Below, in pieces: positions 11,515 to 22,659 of a DNA stretch of 64,000 bases. The translations under genes and the position numbers were made by a program. How positions within the stretch are numbered: position 1 is the stretch's first letter; each line of letters opens with the position of its first letter. Source of the stretch: Annona cherimola (lineage: Eukaryota; Streptophyta; Magnoliopsida; Magnoliales; Annonaceae); contig CM059973.1 of NCBI GenBank assembly GCA_030490835.1, positions 84,955,221 through 85,019,220 on the forward strand. Reading direction: 5' to 3'. Under the pieces are notes generated by a model that was given only the letters and a program-made list of their open reading frames with translations, did no database searches and was not told the origin of the DNA.

Positions 11515-12445
11515 TAGCTGCACTTGGTCTGTTCGTTTCTGCCCGACTTTTGGATGCTTCCCACGAGTTCTGAAGTACTGAAAGAAATCAGGTGGACAGA
11601 CTATCTATTCCATGCATGCACAAATCAAATATTTAAAGGGAGATGAATGCTTACACAAGCCAAGTTCAAGTGAGAGCATTAAAATCACGTGTGCTGACCT
11701 TGCTGCGGACCCACATCTTTTTATTTTGAAATGCTTACATTCTTGATCAACTGCTGGCCTTTTTTTTTGTTTTTTTGTTTTTTTCTTTTATCTGTAACTG
11801 CTGGCCGTTTTGACCCATTGCTGATCCTTACAATCTTCCTACTTTCAACATATAGTTTACTTTCAGAGACCAAAGTGTCCCACGTCTCTCTACTTTAGTA
11901 TATAATTAATATTAAGTTGACCGTTGTTAATCTCTGATTACCTTATTGAATAAGTCATGATGTTAGGGGAAGAATATCTTACTTCGGTTCCAGCTATACA
12001 CCACATGCATGCATCTGCGACTATATTTTTTGCTCTTGTTTGAGAGTAATTTCTTGGTCTTAATTAACCTCCGTGTTGATTTCGAGGTCCCATTGTTAGA
12101 CTGTGATTGGGTGCGAAATCACAATATGGAAAATTTAAAATGAAAGCTAATCAATTAACCATATAAGAAACAAGAAATATTTATCCCTCCAAAGATTGGA
12201 AATACATGTGATCGGACAACTAAACTATAGTGGAAATGGCAGTGGACTTGTGACTTGGAGGGAGCAAGCAGTTCATAGAAAATAATGAATTTCGAACAAA
12301 CAGGGATCATAGTTGGAATCTCAAGCTGTGGCATAACATCTATCTCTACAATCAAGTCTATGCGATTTACTAAACATCTCTAACCTATACATGTAAGCAG
12401 TAGTTATGTTTGGCAATTGGGAAAATACCATCAGGTAGTCCCAAT

Positions 12446-12631
12446 CAATGTTTTTAAAACCGGACCGATCACTGAACCGGTTTTGTGACCGGTTCCCAGT
12501 TTTTCTGGTTCAACCGGATCGAACCGGTGGTTGAACCGTGGTTGGACCGGTAACAGTAACGAACTGGGACGTTACCGGTTCATGGTCCGACCGGTTCGAC
12601 TGCTCAGTTCGGTCCGGTTTTCAAAACACCG
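12446..12631. mobile_element. hAT-type MITE of the AAAACCGGACC family
   Basis: Terminal repeats are CAATGTTTTTAAAACCGGAC and the complement of CGGTGTTTTGAAAACCGGAC, offset by one base. The body is rich in GGTTCAACCGG/ACCGGTTC phrases. A perfect 8-bp target duplication, GTCCCAAT, lies at 12438-12445 and 12632-12639, as expected for hAT insertion. 186 bp, non-coding. Confidence 0.85.
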
Positions 12632-12937
12632 GTCCCAATTGATTAATATGTATTTAAGTATTTGAATCACTATGGCCAATTGCCCAGCTAGCTGAGTTAT
12701 TTCACATTTCTACGTACCCTTGATGTCAGGCCCGAGGGGAGCATTTAATCGGTTTGCTATTTGTCAGGAGCACCGACAAAGTATGTTTTCGGATTTAACA
12801 AATTAATTCCAAAAAAAAGGTATTTGAATCATCATTCATTCATGGAACTAAAACGTAAAAAGCGGTTTAACCGTGTACTAAGAGCCAGCATTTGATCTTG
12901 GGACGTGATATTACAACCACAAACTGGTCAACCTTTA

Positions 12938-13212
12938 GGGTGTATTTGTCAATGTATAAAATTTTACAAATCAAAACTTTTTATTTTGCACAGCTACTTT
13001 ATTTTTAATAACATTTTCACATTTTCTTATACATTTATTATATTTTTTTTATCATTTCTACACAACTAAACATGTAACTAATTTATCTATTTTAACTTTA
13101 TTTTCTTTACCTCTAATTATTAACTCATTCTATCACATCATTCTCTTTTATTTTATAAACTTCTACACTAAAATTTTTTTTCTAGAAGTTTTATTACTTC
13201 CCAAACATATCC
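12938..13212. mobile_element. Tourist-like MITE (AAAACTTTT/TTAACTTTATTCTC family)
   Basis: Ends are GGGTGTATTTG and the complement of GGATATGTTTGG, flanked by TTA at 12935-12937 and 13213-13215. The internal phrases CTACACAACTAAACATGTAA and CTATTTTAACTTTATTTTCT match many other copies in the window. Short ends plus TTA duplication mark a Harbinger-derived MITE. Confidence 0.75.
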
Positions 13213-13689
13213 TTAATTAACTATTCAATGATAGAATCATGCACTCTTAACCAGTTGTGCTCTTGACTTTGTATATATGGTTATTATAATTTTCTCAGCT
13301 GAGGAAGACTAATTTAGATGTTTCTGGTTTAACATGCATGCCATAAAGCTATTTGGCAAGGATTGTCTTGCAAAGTCATCATATCTATATTCAACTATTC
13401 CTCTAGTGCGAGTAGCATATGTTGTAACCTATTTTTAGCTATAGTAAGGATTCAATATGACGAGGCTGTCACTTTTTTATTTTAAACTTTGTTTTCTAAA
13501 TATAAACCATTTGTTTTTTGATATTTTTTTTTTATTATGCTACCGAAAATTATATTCATTGAAAACTTACATTTTATTAAAAATTAGCATTTTTGATAGT
13601 GAATATATAACTTTTTTTTTTAAAAAAATGTATAGTACATTAACTTATGGTATTTATATATATATACTTTTTCAAATCATAAATAAGTG

Positions 13690-14062
13690 ATGATGCCTGA
13701 TTATTTACGACTGGTTATAACAATCAATTTTATTTTTTGAAATTTTTTAAATAAAACTATTGGCTTTGGTGTATATTATTTACAAACTAAGTCTTACCAA
13801 ATTTGAAGATGTGTACATATTTATTTTATATTTTTTAAATACAGAGGTATTGTGACTATTTTTACTCCTATAAAAATGACCACAATATCCCTTTGTTAAA
13901 AAATATAAAATAAATATATACGCGTATTGAAAATTGATAAAATTTAGTTTATAAATAATATAGACATAGATTAATTATTTTATTAAAAATATTTAAAAAT
14001 TTAAAAAATGAATTTTTAGAGTAGTCCGAGATGGCTCCATCTTAGACTGATTTGAGAAAATC
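13690..14062. mobile_element. Foldback MITE, Mutator-like core, diverged
   Basis: The left part GCCTGATTATTTACGACTGG resembles the ACCGGTCGG end family. The centre pairs 'TACAGAGGTATTGTG' with a later 'CACAATATCCCTTTGT'. The arms hold ATAAAATTTAGTTTATAAAT and TAGATTAATTATTTTATTAA. The right end is too decayed for a target duplication to be assigned. Confidence 0.5.
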
Positions 14063-14848
14063 AAACATCATACAAATGGATAAATTTTCAATATGAAAAA
14101 ATGGATTGCATGAAGGCAACCCAGCTACATTGAATGATCATTACCCTTTTAACTATTATAATTAATTATCTTATCTTTTACATTACTTAGCCCAAACTAA
14201 CATATTCACGCCTCTTTATCTCATTTACTTTCACTTTATTATATATGACTAGCTATCTATTATATGACTAGTCCGAATCACCAAAACAAAAAATACTATA
14301 ATAAAAGAAATTTATTTAGAGCTAATAACTCACCTCCTCACATCGTTCTCTCTTTTTACACTTGTGTTTTTAATTTTTTTAACACCCTTTAATTCACCTT
14401 AAACCAAACTATCCTTTAAAAAACCGTAACCATTGGACCCCGCTAATGGAAAATCGAACCATAAATAAAGGTGAATCTTGGAGAGTATATTTTTGATACT
14501 TCATCGAAATCTTGACCCACAAGTCTCAACGCGGAAACCCAAACAATTTGTTTGCGAAAGAATCTTTGCCTAACTCGAATGCTATCACTATGGGCCCCTC
14601 CATCAGTTCCAAGGAAATGAGAAAAGGAAGCTGAAAGAAAATTCCGAGAGTTTTTTTAATTCCATTTTGATTTTAAAATATTTTTTCTAAATTATTGGTC
14701 AACTTAAAATTAAAAGATGAGAAAATAATTTAAAAATTTTACAGCTGAGATAATATCTCCTATTTTACAAAATATATATTTTTGGTATGATACAACGTCG
14801 TAGGGACTTTCGAAGAATCGAATTGAGAAGTGAAGACCAGAATATGTG

Positions 14849-15196
14849 CGAGCGTAATCCTATGCACCCGGATGCACCTGGGTGTACTACACTTATTTTT
14901 TAAATTTTTTTAAAATTTTTTTTCATGAAGTTGTTAATCTAAGTTTATTTAACATATGTATCAATTTCTACTATTTTTGGAGACTTTTAGGTATTTTTTT
15001 TAGATTTTTAAAAATCAATGGCATTTTTAATAATTTACTGATTTTTAAAATTTTAAAAAAAATATTTACAAATCTCCAAAAATATTAAAAGTTGATACAT
15101 ATATTAAATATGCGTAGATTAACTATTTTGTAAGAATTTTTTTTTAAAAAAAATAGGTGTAGCCTCAGTGCACCCGGGTGCATTGGATTACGCTAC
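14849..15196. mobile_element. Mutator-like foldback MITE (GCACCCGGGTG end family), next to a gene promoter
   Basis: The left end CGAGCGTAATCC and right end (complement GTAGCGTAATCC) are followed inward by 'GCACCCGG' phrases and then by long AT-rich arms with TTGTTAATCTAAGTTTATTT and its inverted partner. The flanking 9 bp are GAATATGTG and CAAGATGTG (7 of 9). The right end is about 50 bp upstream of the TATA box of the 15420 gene. Related copies lie at 23730, 24053 and 56362. Confidence 0.7.
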
Positions 15197-15247
15197 CAAG
15201 ATGTGGGCTTTGACGGTAGTACTTAAGCATTAAGTAGTGCAAGAGTC

Positions 15248-15255
15248 TATAAATA
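15248..15255 (+). promoter_or_regulatory. TATA box for the 15420 gene
   Basis: TATAAATA lies about 170 bp before the chosen ATG. A start of transcription near 15280 would give a leader of roughly 140 bases that is rich in CTTCTTC-type pyrimidine tracts, a normal plant arrangement. Confidence 0.55.
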
Positions 15256-15419
15256 AAACAATTAGCACGTCAGAATTCAGTTCTCATCCGCAGCAACTTC
15301 TTCTCCTGCACAACACAGCTTTGAAATTCTTCTGAGAAATATTTTTCTGATTGTCTATATAGATATTGTCTTCGATTCTCCTGTTTTCCTCCTCGGAATA
15401 CGAAATCCCAAATACAGAA

Positions 15420-15605
15420 ATGGACACCCAAATGGAGTTTTATGCCAACGAACGCGAAGGGAAAGTTGAAGCGAGTCTTCCACCAAAGCGGGGCCAAGTC
15501 AAAGCCAGGATTTTCAAAGAGATCATCAGAACAGTCATGGATTTGGCCTCGAAAGCTCAAGAGAAGCTAAGAAGAAATGGCGGCAAGGATGGCAGCAGCT
15601 TCTGA
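15420..15605 (+). CDS. Small basic protein of the RG-x-I-x-x-x-I-F family, member 1 (61 aa)
   Basis: I do not recognise a named family. The ATG at 15420 is the first in the leader downstream of the TATA box. The protein has an acidic N-terminus, then PPKRGQVKARIF at residues 21-32, then an amphipathic Lys/Arg-rich segment (EIIRTVMDLASKAQEKLRR), and a short GGKDGSS tail. It has no signal peptide or membrane segment. The PKRG-x-V-K-x-x-I-F part aligns with the block shared by five other genes in this window, but this member lacks the preceding GNPYP and the A-Y-E segment. It is intact and probably the most divergent member. A cytosolic or nuclear site is likely from composition only; function unknown. 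Confidence 0.65.
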   Translation: MDTQMEFYANEREGKVEASLPPKRGQVKARIFKEIIRTVMDLASKAQEKLRRNGGKDGSSF

Positions 15606-17400
15606 ATCGCGTTGGGATGACTGGACCATCATCCGTGGAAGACTCTTTCTGACTTGGGTTGGTTTATCTTACCTGTAGCCTTTTTTCTGCCTTGTTCGTG
15701 TTCCTACAAGAGCAGAAACGAGCAATTGGTAAAAACAGAGATGCAGTGAATTATGTTCCCCATTAGAAGAGATTCAGGAAGGGAAAGGGGTGGCTCAGAT
15801 GGCTTTTTTATTATTCCATTTTTGGGTATGTGAATTTTCATGAAATTGTTAAAATCTCTGTAACTCGTGTGGGTCCAGAAAAGAAGCTGAGCTTTAGATG
15901 GTTCCTTTCCATTCTTAATCATGTTTAAATCTCTTTGGCTGTTTTTGTTTCCTTACGTATGGAAAATATAAAAATAAATAAATAAATAAATAAACCCAGA
16001 GAGATGAACTGACCATTTCAGTCTCTACTTATAATCCAATGACTTCTCATCTTGCATTTTCTTTCTCCCTGAAGATTACGGTAACCTCTCTCCCTCTTGG
16101 TTTTGAGGGCGGGCCTTGATGCAATGCTAAAAGCTGATCTTTGTGATTGAGGGTCACGGAGTTTTCAGGAAATTTTTCATAAGTCAAACCAAAAAATAAA
16201 AATAAAAAAAGATATTCGCTGAATCCAGATCTTCAAAGATTAAAATAAGTTGTGTGGCTGATGCAAGTCAACGACGCAAGAGTGTCCATTGAATCTGTTC
16301 ATGTTTGGAAATGGAGGAAGATTTGTAGTTTTGACCAATTTCTAACGGTAATTGGAATTAAGAACAAGGACAGATCGATCAGAATGCTCTAATTCCTAAC
16401 CAATTCGTAACCGAAATAAAGACAGGATGCCTCTGATCAAATGCAAATCTCAGCCGGTGTTCGGCGCTTACCGCAGAGAATTCCAGGAAGCAAACCCTTG
16501 GCCAGTTTCCAGTTCTCGGTTTCAGAAAATAAATGGACTTGGTCCGCTTTTCCATTCAGTCTTCTATACATTTCCAGACAAGCTCAAGTGAAAATTTTGA
16601 ACCCCGATTGCATTCGGCATTCGCATGATTCATATTTATTATATTTTGTCCTACAGAATGCTAGCTTTGGGAATGAGCAATTGCCCTTGAAACTATTCGC
16701 TGTCTTGTAGATACGGATAATGATCCATGTCTATATATAAGACAGCGATGGTTAATGAGTCAAATAATAATCTTATGTATTTTATATTTTATAATTTTTT
16801 ATTTTTATGTGGGCCTATCTATATTTAATTTATATAGTTTTTTGTTTATATTTTTTATACAATTTCAAAAATAAAAAAATTTCACCCATCGAGTTTTCCC
16901 CCAAATGAAAAATGGTAAAATTTTTACTTTTTAAAATTTTATAAACATTTATGCAAGAATCAAAAAAGTTAATCTTATATATGAACTAAATTCATAGGGG
17001 CCGAGAAAAAAATAAAAATAATTTAAAAATTAAATACACGGGGTTTGGGCGTGTATGTTCATTATCCTACAGATTTTGACTCTGTACCTTAGGAAATCCA
17101 CCATGAGTAGTGCAGCTCTCTCGAATAATGGACGATGCTTACCCCTTTGATTGCAAACCAAGGGAAATGCATGATCTCCTCAGGAAGACGATATACAGGC
17201 ATAGGTTGTCACTCATCGGCTGTGGGATATATCCCCTTTGATGTGGGGGGCTGCTTTTTATTATTCATTTTTTAAATTTCCTTTGACCCATAACCATAGT
17301 AACTGGATAATAATTTAAGGAATTATTCTTGATGTAGATATGAAAATATAAATGAAGATTGTGTATCATCTGAAACCTTTTATTTTAATAATTTTTATAA
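15606..17400. other. 3' flank of member 1 and unassigned DNA
   Basis: The proximal part (15606-15700) contains 'CCTGTAGCCTTTTTTCT', faintly like the 3' regions of members 5 and 6. An AAATAAATAAAT microsatellite lies at about 15969-15993. The frame at 16441-16710 has no recognised domain. 16750-17060 is AT-rich. Confidence 0.35.
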
Positions 17401-17848
17401 AATTAGTTCGATGATGTTGATAGCGTACACCGGAGGCACAACTTTTGCTTGTTTCGTATTTAATAATCATAATTCCGAACGCTTTTTAATTATCTCTCAC
17501 TTCAGGCATCGTACAGGCAGCCTTCGAAGAAGAGGTATGAGCGGCGGCGGGTTCTTCTATGATTCCGGTTCCTCCTCCTCTTCCTTTTCAGATACTCCTT
17601 TTCCTGTACTCCTCCCTTTTCCGCAATTACTCCCACTCACCCTGTCTCTCCTTCTCCTCTCACCATTTCCTTTTTCTTGTAATGGGAGATTACTCTTCTT
17701 CTAGCCAAACCTCGTCGGATTTTGCTTTGTTCTACAGATCCTTCTCTGTTTGTTGTTGCTTCGGTGGTGGTGGGTTTGAGAGCTGGTTTTGGTAATGGAA
17801 GCTATGGAGGATTGCTCGGCCACTGATCGTTGATGAGCGCTTGCAGGG

Positions 17849-17998
17849 ATGCAAGGATTGCATGACAGTGTTTCTGGGAATGAAAATGCAGACAATTCCT
17901 CTCCCTCTGTAGCAGACATGCACACGCTGAGACATCCTTTTTACGTTGATTTCAGCTCGAATTCTCAGCATTTCGGTTTTGGTTATGCTTTTTTATAG
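17849..17998 (+). CDS. Unassigned 49-codon open frame, possible exon
   Basis: The frame runs ATG-to-TAG with balanced, protein-like composition (it includes VADMHTLRHPFYVDFSSNSQ) and is unlike the low-complexity chance frames around it. A plausible splice acceptor, TTGCAG, lies three bases before the ATG, so it may be an exon rather than a whole gene. A pyrimidine-rich, leader-like stretch precedes it from about 17560. I cannot place it in a family. It could be a transduplicated gene fragment or the start of a decayed transcription-factor gene. Low confidence. Confidence 0.3.
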   Translation: MQGLHDSVSGNENADNSSPSVADMHTLRHPFYVDFSSNSQHFGFGYAFL

Positions 17999-18556
17999 AG
18001 GGATTTGACAGATTTTTGCTGTGCTGTGCTTGTTTTTTGGGGAGTATATATAACATCGGTTTTTTGAGTGATTTAGAGAGTTGGGATGGGAAACCACTTC
18101 GCCTGTTTTTCTTCTTTGTTATTCACTCAAAAGTTTATTTCGTGTTTGGGAGAAAGAAGAAGCTTTTGAATTGCCTGGTTTATGAAATGGCAGTACACTG
18201 TTGCTCTCTATCAGTGGCTTTTTAATGAGAATTTCATGAATTATGTGCTATCAAATCAATTTTTTTTTTTTTTGAGGTATACTTTTTGTAGTTTGTCGTG
18301 AAACGGGATTGCTTATGTAATTTTCCATGTTAGTATTTCCAAAGGGTACTTTAGACATTTCTGAAAAATTGAAAACCATTTCAGGATGCATCCGTTAATT
18401 AAGATAATGATGGATAACAGAATAAATATATTTGGAATTATGTACAAACATAATAGGTATATTTAAAATTTTTAAAATGTAATGGGTATATTTGGACAGA
18501 TTGTCAAACATAATGAGTGTATTTGTGAAAAATCCAAAAAAAAAAATATATCGAGA
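17999..18556. other. Intergenic, no gene recognised
   Basis: T-rich sequence with a poly-T tract near 18261. The phrases 'GGGTATATTTGGACAGATTG' and 'AATGAGTGTATTTGTGAAAA' around 18430-18540 look like degenerate tandem pieces of repeat DNA. Confidence 0.35.
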
Positions 18557-19000
18557 GTAAAAAGAAGCGCGCGATTCACCCGACAGTGCGACGACTAGGA
18601 TACTGTCATATGGGAATAATTGGCTGTCGTCACGACGGTGACGAGAAGTTGACGAAATCTTATCGGGCTGGTCCCAGCTCAGCTATATAATAGTCCAACG
18701 AGAGTCGGGCGAAAATTTCAATTTCAAGAGCTGCGGAAGCGATGCGGCAGCCACCCGCGCATGATTTTTTTTTTTTTATTGTGTATACTTTCCTCACGGA
18801 ACCATCAACGAGGAGTATCAAATCTTTCTCTGGATTACCAACAAAAAAAAAAAAAAAAAAAATTTCTTTCTCTGGATTGCCGCCCCTCATCTGCTTTCCT
18901 TTTCCTATTTCATGCGGAGTGGGAAGCGTCTTATTATTAAAAAATATATATATCTATCTTTTTATAGATTAACATGGTATTTCATTGTTAGCTTTAACGA
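18557..19000. repeat. Segmental duplication, copy 1 (empty-site copy)
   Basis: Shares ordered phrases with 31071-31765: GCGCGCGATTCACCC, TGACGAGAAGTTGACG, GTCGGGCGAAAA, GCGCATGA and AGATTAACATGGTAT. This copy continues straight through TTCATTGTT (18981-18989), whereas the 31-kb copy carries a transposon at that point. It contains an A20 tract near 18841. It is GC-richer than its surroundings, so it may descend from a promoter or exon region. Confidence 0.7.
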
Positions 19001-19389
19001 GGATTGTAAATTCATCCTTCCCTTATTTTTATTGTAAATTTTTTTTTTTTATTATGGTATTTGCTTAACTCATCTTTTCGTAATTATAGATTTATTTTAT
19101 ATTTTTATTTGTATTTTAATCATTGTATTTTCATGGGATAAAAATGCATTAGACGAAAATGGGATAAAAAGGGAGTTGGTGGGTGGCGGCTGAAAATTGG
19201 CGGGGCACTTATCCATCGAAGCGAATTAGGATAGATGGTCAGTGGGCACACACACGAAAGACGCGTGGCGGGCTGTTGCCAATACACTGCAAGATCAGCG
19301 TCACTGCGTCAGTGAGAGCGACGCGGTGAAAGCAGAGGACCTTCCAATTTCCATTACAACAGTGGCGCGTGATCCGCCGGCTATAAATT

Positions 19390-19985
19390 CTATATTTTTA
19401 TTTATTTTTATTTTTTATAAACATGTTTTTTAAAATAATATTTTATAAACATGTTAATTGAATTTATTTAATTTATATAGGATATTTTTATGAAATTTCT
19501 TTTCCATGTAATCCCTCTCATTTTCAACATCTAAATGGTTAATGAAAAATTCATTTCATCTATTGTGTTTAACATTACTTATATTAATATGAAAAATTTT
19601 TTATTTGTCTAATCTCATTGTACATGGCCCCATTTACAAACATGTAAAATCGACATAATAAAATAATTTAATACTAAATATCAATTTTTAAGTAGTAATT
19701 TTAACATCTGAACTATCTAAAATATCATTACTATAAAGATAAATAATTCTATAAAGTATTACTACATTTTAATACATATATTAATGGATGTAAGCATTTT
19801 TTCTAATTTACACATAAATATATCTATTTTTTAGCAAATATGACTTATGCACACATTGGATTTGAATGTAAATTGATCTTATAACTAAATAAATAATGTT
19901 AAATATATTTAAAAGAATTCAAAAATGGTAAAACTTAATTTATAAGTTAAATACACATAACTCTATATATTTAAAAAAAAAAAAT
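19390..19985. mobile_element. Foldback MITE interrupted by a (TA)n-associated MITE-like segment
   Basis: Outer arms hold TTTTATAAACATGTTAATTG at 19441 and, near 19920, AAAATGGTAAAACTTAATTT, both typical of the Mutator-like foldback core. Between them, about 19475-19810 carries phrases of the other MITE family (AACATCTAAATGG, CATGTAAAATCGACATAATA, TAACATCTGAACTATCTAAA). The ends are unclear. Confidence 0.45.
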
Positions 19986-20040
19986 GAATCCTGCGGCCGG
20001 ACCTATGTAGCCGGCCGCATGGGATCAGTCCTCTAAAAGA
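19986..20040. repeat. Short GC-rich inverted repeat
   Basis: TGCGGCCGG and CCGGCCGCA face each other around a 10-base spacer, followed by a GGGATCAG motif. It marks the right side of the AT-rich foldback at 19390. Confidence 0.5.
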
Positions 20041-21086
20041 AAAAGTATGATAAAGGAGTACAGTTGCAGCTAAAATAGCATGCCACATCAAAATGGGTAT
20101 AGAATGTGAGAGTTTTTTCCCCCTTTGTTATCAAATGCTGTGAATGTTGTTGTCTTGGAGTTTCAGGCGAACAAGTTTCGATTATAGATTCCTTTGTCAA
20201 TACTAGGCATAATAGAATAATCAAGTCATTGAATTAATGTATTGTCCACTCATGAAGAGGATTTGCTTGAAATTGTACATATAAATATTATAAATATTTT
20301 TAAAATAACGGAAATAGATTTATTTAGTGTGAGGAGTATTTTTAAAAAATAAATTATTTTCTTATATTTTATAATTTTATTAATTTTTTTTTTTTAAAAT
20401 AGATTTTTGTACGGGGCGCGCTTGAGCAACCGCCGTCGCATGCACGGGATCATTCGAAACTCCCTCAGAGTTTACTCCTAGATTAAAAAAATATATATTT
20501 TTTACCACGCATGATTTAAGGCCGCGAGTCACGGGCGCACTTCCTCTACGTCGGCCCTTTTGCTCTTTTCTTTTTTGCGCTTTTTTTTTAAAAAATCCAT
20601 TTTTAGTTTTCTAACTCAAAAAAGAAATATTAAAAGAGAAACAAAGCAGAAAAGAAAGAAAGGGGGAAAAAGTAGTGGGTGATCAAAAACGATTTTTTTT
20701 TTTAGGGATCAAAGATTCCGGCGGCGAGCCGGAGCCTCAGCATCTAATTCCAATAACTAACCATGGAAAGGCAGAAGAAATCCGTGACAGATCGAAAACA
20801 CTTACTTCAGGTTCAACGCAAAGAACCTTATCTAGTTAATGAAAAGTAGATAATTCCTTCCAGCACCAGGAAGATTATATATATATATATATGCTAGAAG
20901 CAGCAGTACTCCAGCCCAGCTCAAGAACAAGCTAAAATTAAAAACTAAAAAAGCTTAATTTACATCCTGTACGAATCCACCAACACAACAAGCATACGAA
21001 GTCTTCGAACCGTAGAAAATCTTCTTCCTGCGAAAATAAAAAAACCTTGAGTGCAAGGGTGCCGAGCATGAGCAGATTGGAGTGGA
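20041..21086. other. 3' flank of member 2 and unassigned DNA
   Basis: AT-rich DNA with two GC-rich patches (20410-20470 and 20515-20570). A TA microsatellite lies near 20877-20892. No coding signal is recognised. The last part is the presumed 3' untranslated region of the minus-strand gene. Confidence 0.35.
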
Positions 21087-21248
21087 TTAGGTGTTGGAAG
21101 GGGAACTTCCACCGCTGCCTTTGCCTCCATTTCCGCCGCCGGATCCATCTCCTCCTCCTCCCCCATGATCCTTCCCGAACAAGTCATTGAATATAGTCAC
21201 CCCGATTTTGCCTCGCACGGGATATGGATTTCCGTTCCCTTGAGGCAT
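21087..21248 (-). CDS. Small Gly-rich protein with GNPYP-x-RG block, member 2 (53 aa)
   Basis: This is the only family member on the minus strand, and it is below the usual length cut-off of gene finders. The chosen ATG (21248) immediately precedes the block GNGNPYPVRGKIGVTIF at residues 4-20, followed by NDLFG and then a 27-residue Gly/Ser-rich tail ending in SSPSNT. It lacks the A-Y-E-x-A helix segment that precedes the block in members 4-6. The plus-strand and other-frame readings of the same DNA have no such motif, and the block conserves family spacing exactly, which is why I call it coding. No signal peptide. Function unknown. Confidence 0.6.
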   Translation of the reverse strand: MPQGNGNPYPVRGKIGVTIFNDLFGKDHGGGGGDGSGGGNGGKGSGGSSPSNT

Positions 21249-21493
21249 CTCTACACTTCTTTTTCTCTCTTATTCTCAGAGCGCTGGCTGAAAGGGGAAA
21301 AACTAAAGAGCAAGGGTGGTTGATCGAATGGTAAATTTCTAGCTCGCTAACTCACATATTTACGTGTAGGTGGCCGGTACAACGATTCAAAGCAACCGGC
21401 TGTACCCGGTAACCACCGACGCAGCCTTGCCTTTTCCACGTAGGAATGTTAATGAATAGGGTTAATCCGTGAACCTATTTTCTTATTTTATAA

Positions 21494-21786
21494 GGGGGTA
21501 TATATTTACCCAGAAAACTTTCTAATTAAAAATTTTTCCATTTAAAGTTTTTCCTTCTTCATAATTATTTTATTTTTTAATTATTTCTTCACTTTTTCTT
21601 ATACGAATGCCCTATTTTTCAATTAGTTTTACACAATTATCCATACATCTAACTTATCTATTTCAACTTTATTATTTTTACTTTTCATCATTACCCTTAT
21701 TACATCACATCATTTTCTTTATTTTAAAAATTTTTACATCAAAAACTTCTCATCAAAAATTTTATTGTTTCTTAAAAACACATTAA
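21494..21786. mobile_element. Tourist-like MITE (AAAACTTTT family), diverged
   Basis: Contains the family phrases TTTTTAATTATTTCTTCAC, TTACACAATTATCCATACA, CTAACTTATCTATTTCAACT and TACATCACATCATTTTCTTT in the usual order. The ends are decayed. Confidence 0.55.
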
Positions 21787-22117
21787 ATAGTTTACGATCT
21801 ATCAATATATTCAATTATTAAAATAAATAAACAAATAAAAATTAAATATTTATAAGTCGTCAATCCATTTAGTAATTCACTTAGTCTATTTAACTCATTC
21901 GACTAATCGACCCATTTACAACCCGTTAAATGTATTGTATAAAATATATTTTGGACTCTAATATATAATATTTGAAATATAATTGCTTGAATTTATTTGA
22001 TAATAGAAAATCTTACTTAGTCCATCCTTATACTAAAAGCATATTTTTGAATTTTGCAAATGCACATTTATGTTGATTGAATTGTTAATTGGAAATAAAA
22101 TATTATTTGCATATTAA

Positions 22118-22659
22118 GGGTGTGTTTGGCAATACATTAAAAGTGTAAGTTAAAACTTTTTAATTTAAAACTTTTTATTCTTGATAACTATCTTATCTTC
22201 TTAATCACTTTTTCATATTTTTCTATACAAATATCATACTTTTCAATAATTTCTACACAATTAACCAATCTATTTTAATTTTATCCTCTTTACTTTTCAT
22301 CATTACCTCCTGTCATATCATATAATTTTACAACTTTTAGTGTGTATTTGGGAATGAGTAAAACTTTTGATGAAAAGTTTTGAAGAGTAAAAGTTGTCAA
22401 ATGATGTGATATGATAGGAGTAATGATAAGGAGTAAAGATGATAAAGTTAAAATAAATAGGTTAGTTGTGTAGAAATGATTGAAAAGTATGGTAGTTATA
22501 TAGGAAAATATGAAAAAATAATTAAAAAATAGGATAGTTGTGGAGATTGAAAAGTTTTAGATTGAAAAGTTTTAACTTGATATTTTTTAACCATTGCCAA
22601 ACATACCCTTAATCTTCAAAACTTTTCATCAAAAGTTTTATCTATTCCTAAACACACCT
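22118..22659. mobile_element. Tourist-like MITE split by a second copy
   Basis: The left end GGGTGTGTTTGG (after TAA at 22115-22117) and right end (complement AGGTGTGTTTAGG, before TAA at 22660-22662) belong together. The family body runs 22118-22339 and resumes at 22609, 'AATCTTCAAAACTTTTCATC', after an inserted copy. Confidence 0.75.
22340..22608. mobile_element. Tourist-like MITE nested in the preceding one, opposite orientation
   Basis: Starts GTGTGTATTTGG and ends with the complement of GGGTATGTTTGG. TTA is duplicated at 22337-22339 and 22609-22611. The family phrases appear as reverse complements (AAAGTTAAAATAAATAGGTT, GTGTAGAAATGATTGAAAAG). It is clearly younger than its host element. 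Confidence 0.85.

Noticed and set aside
16441..16710. 89-codon frame near member 1
   Set aside because: No family motif and no promoter or splice support; composition fits chance.
17411..17795. Ser/Pro/Leu-rich frames
   Set aside because: They come from CTCC/TCTT pyrimidine tracts, more like leader or low-complexity DNA than protein.
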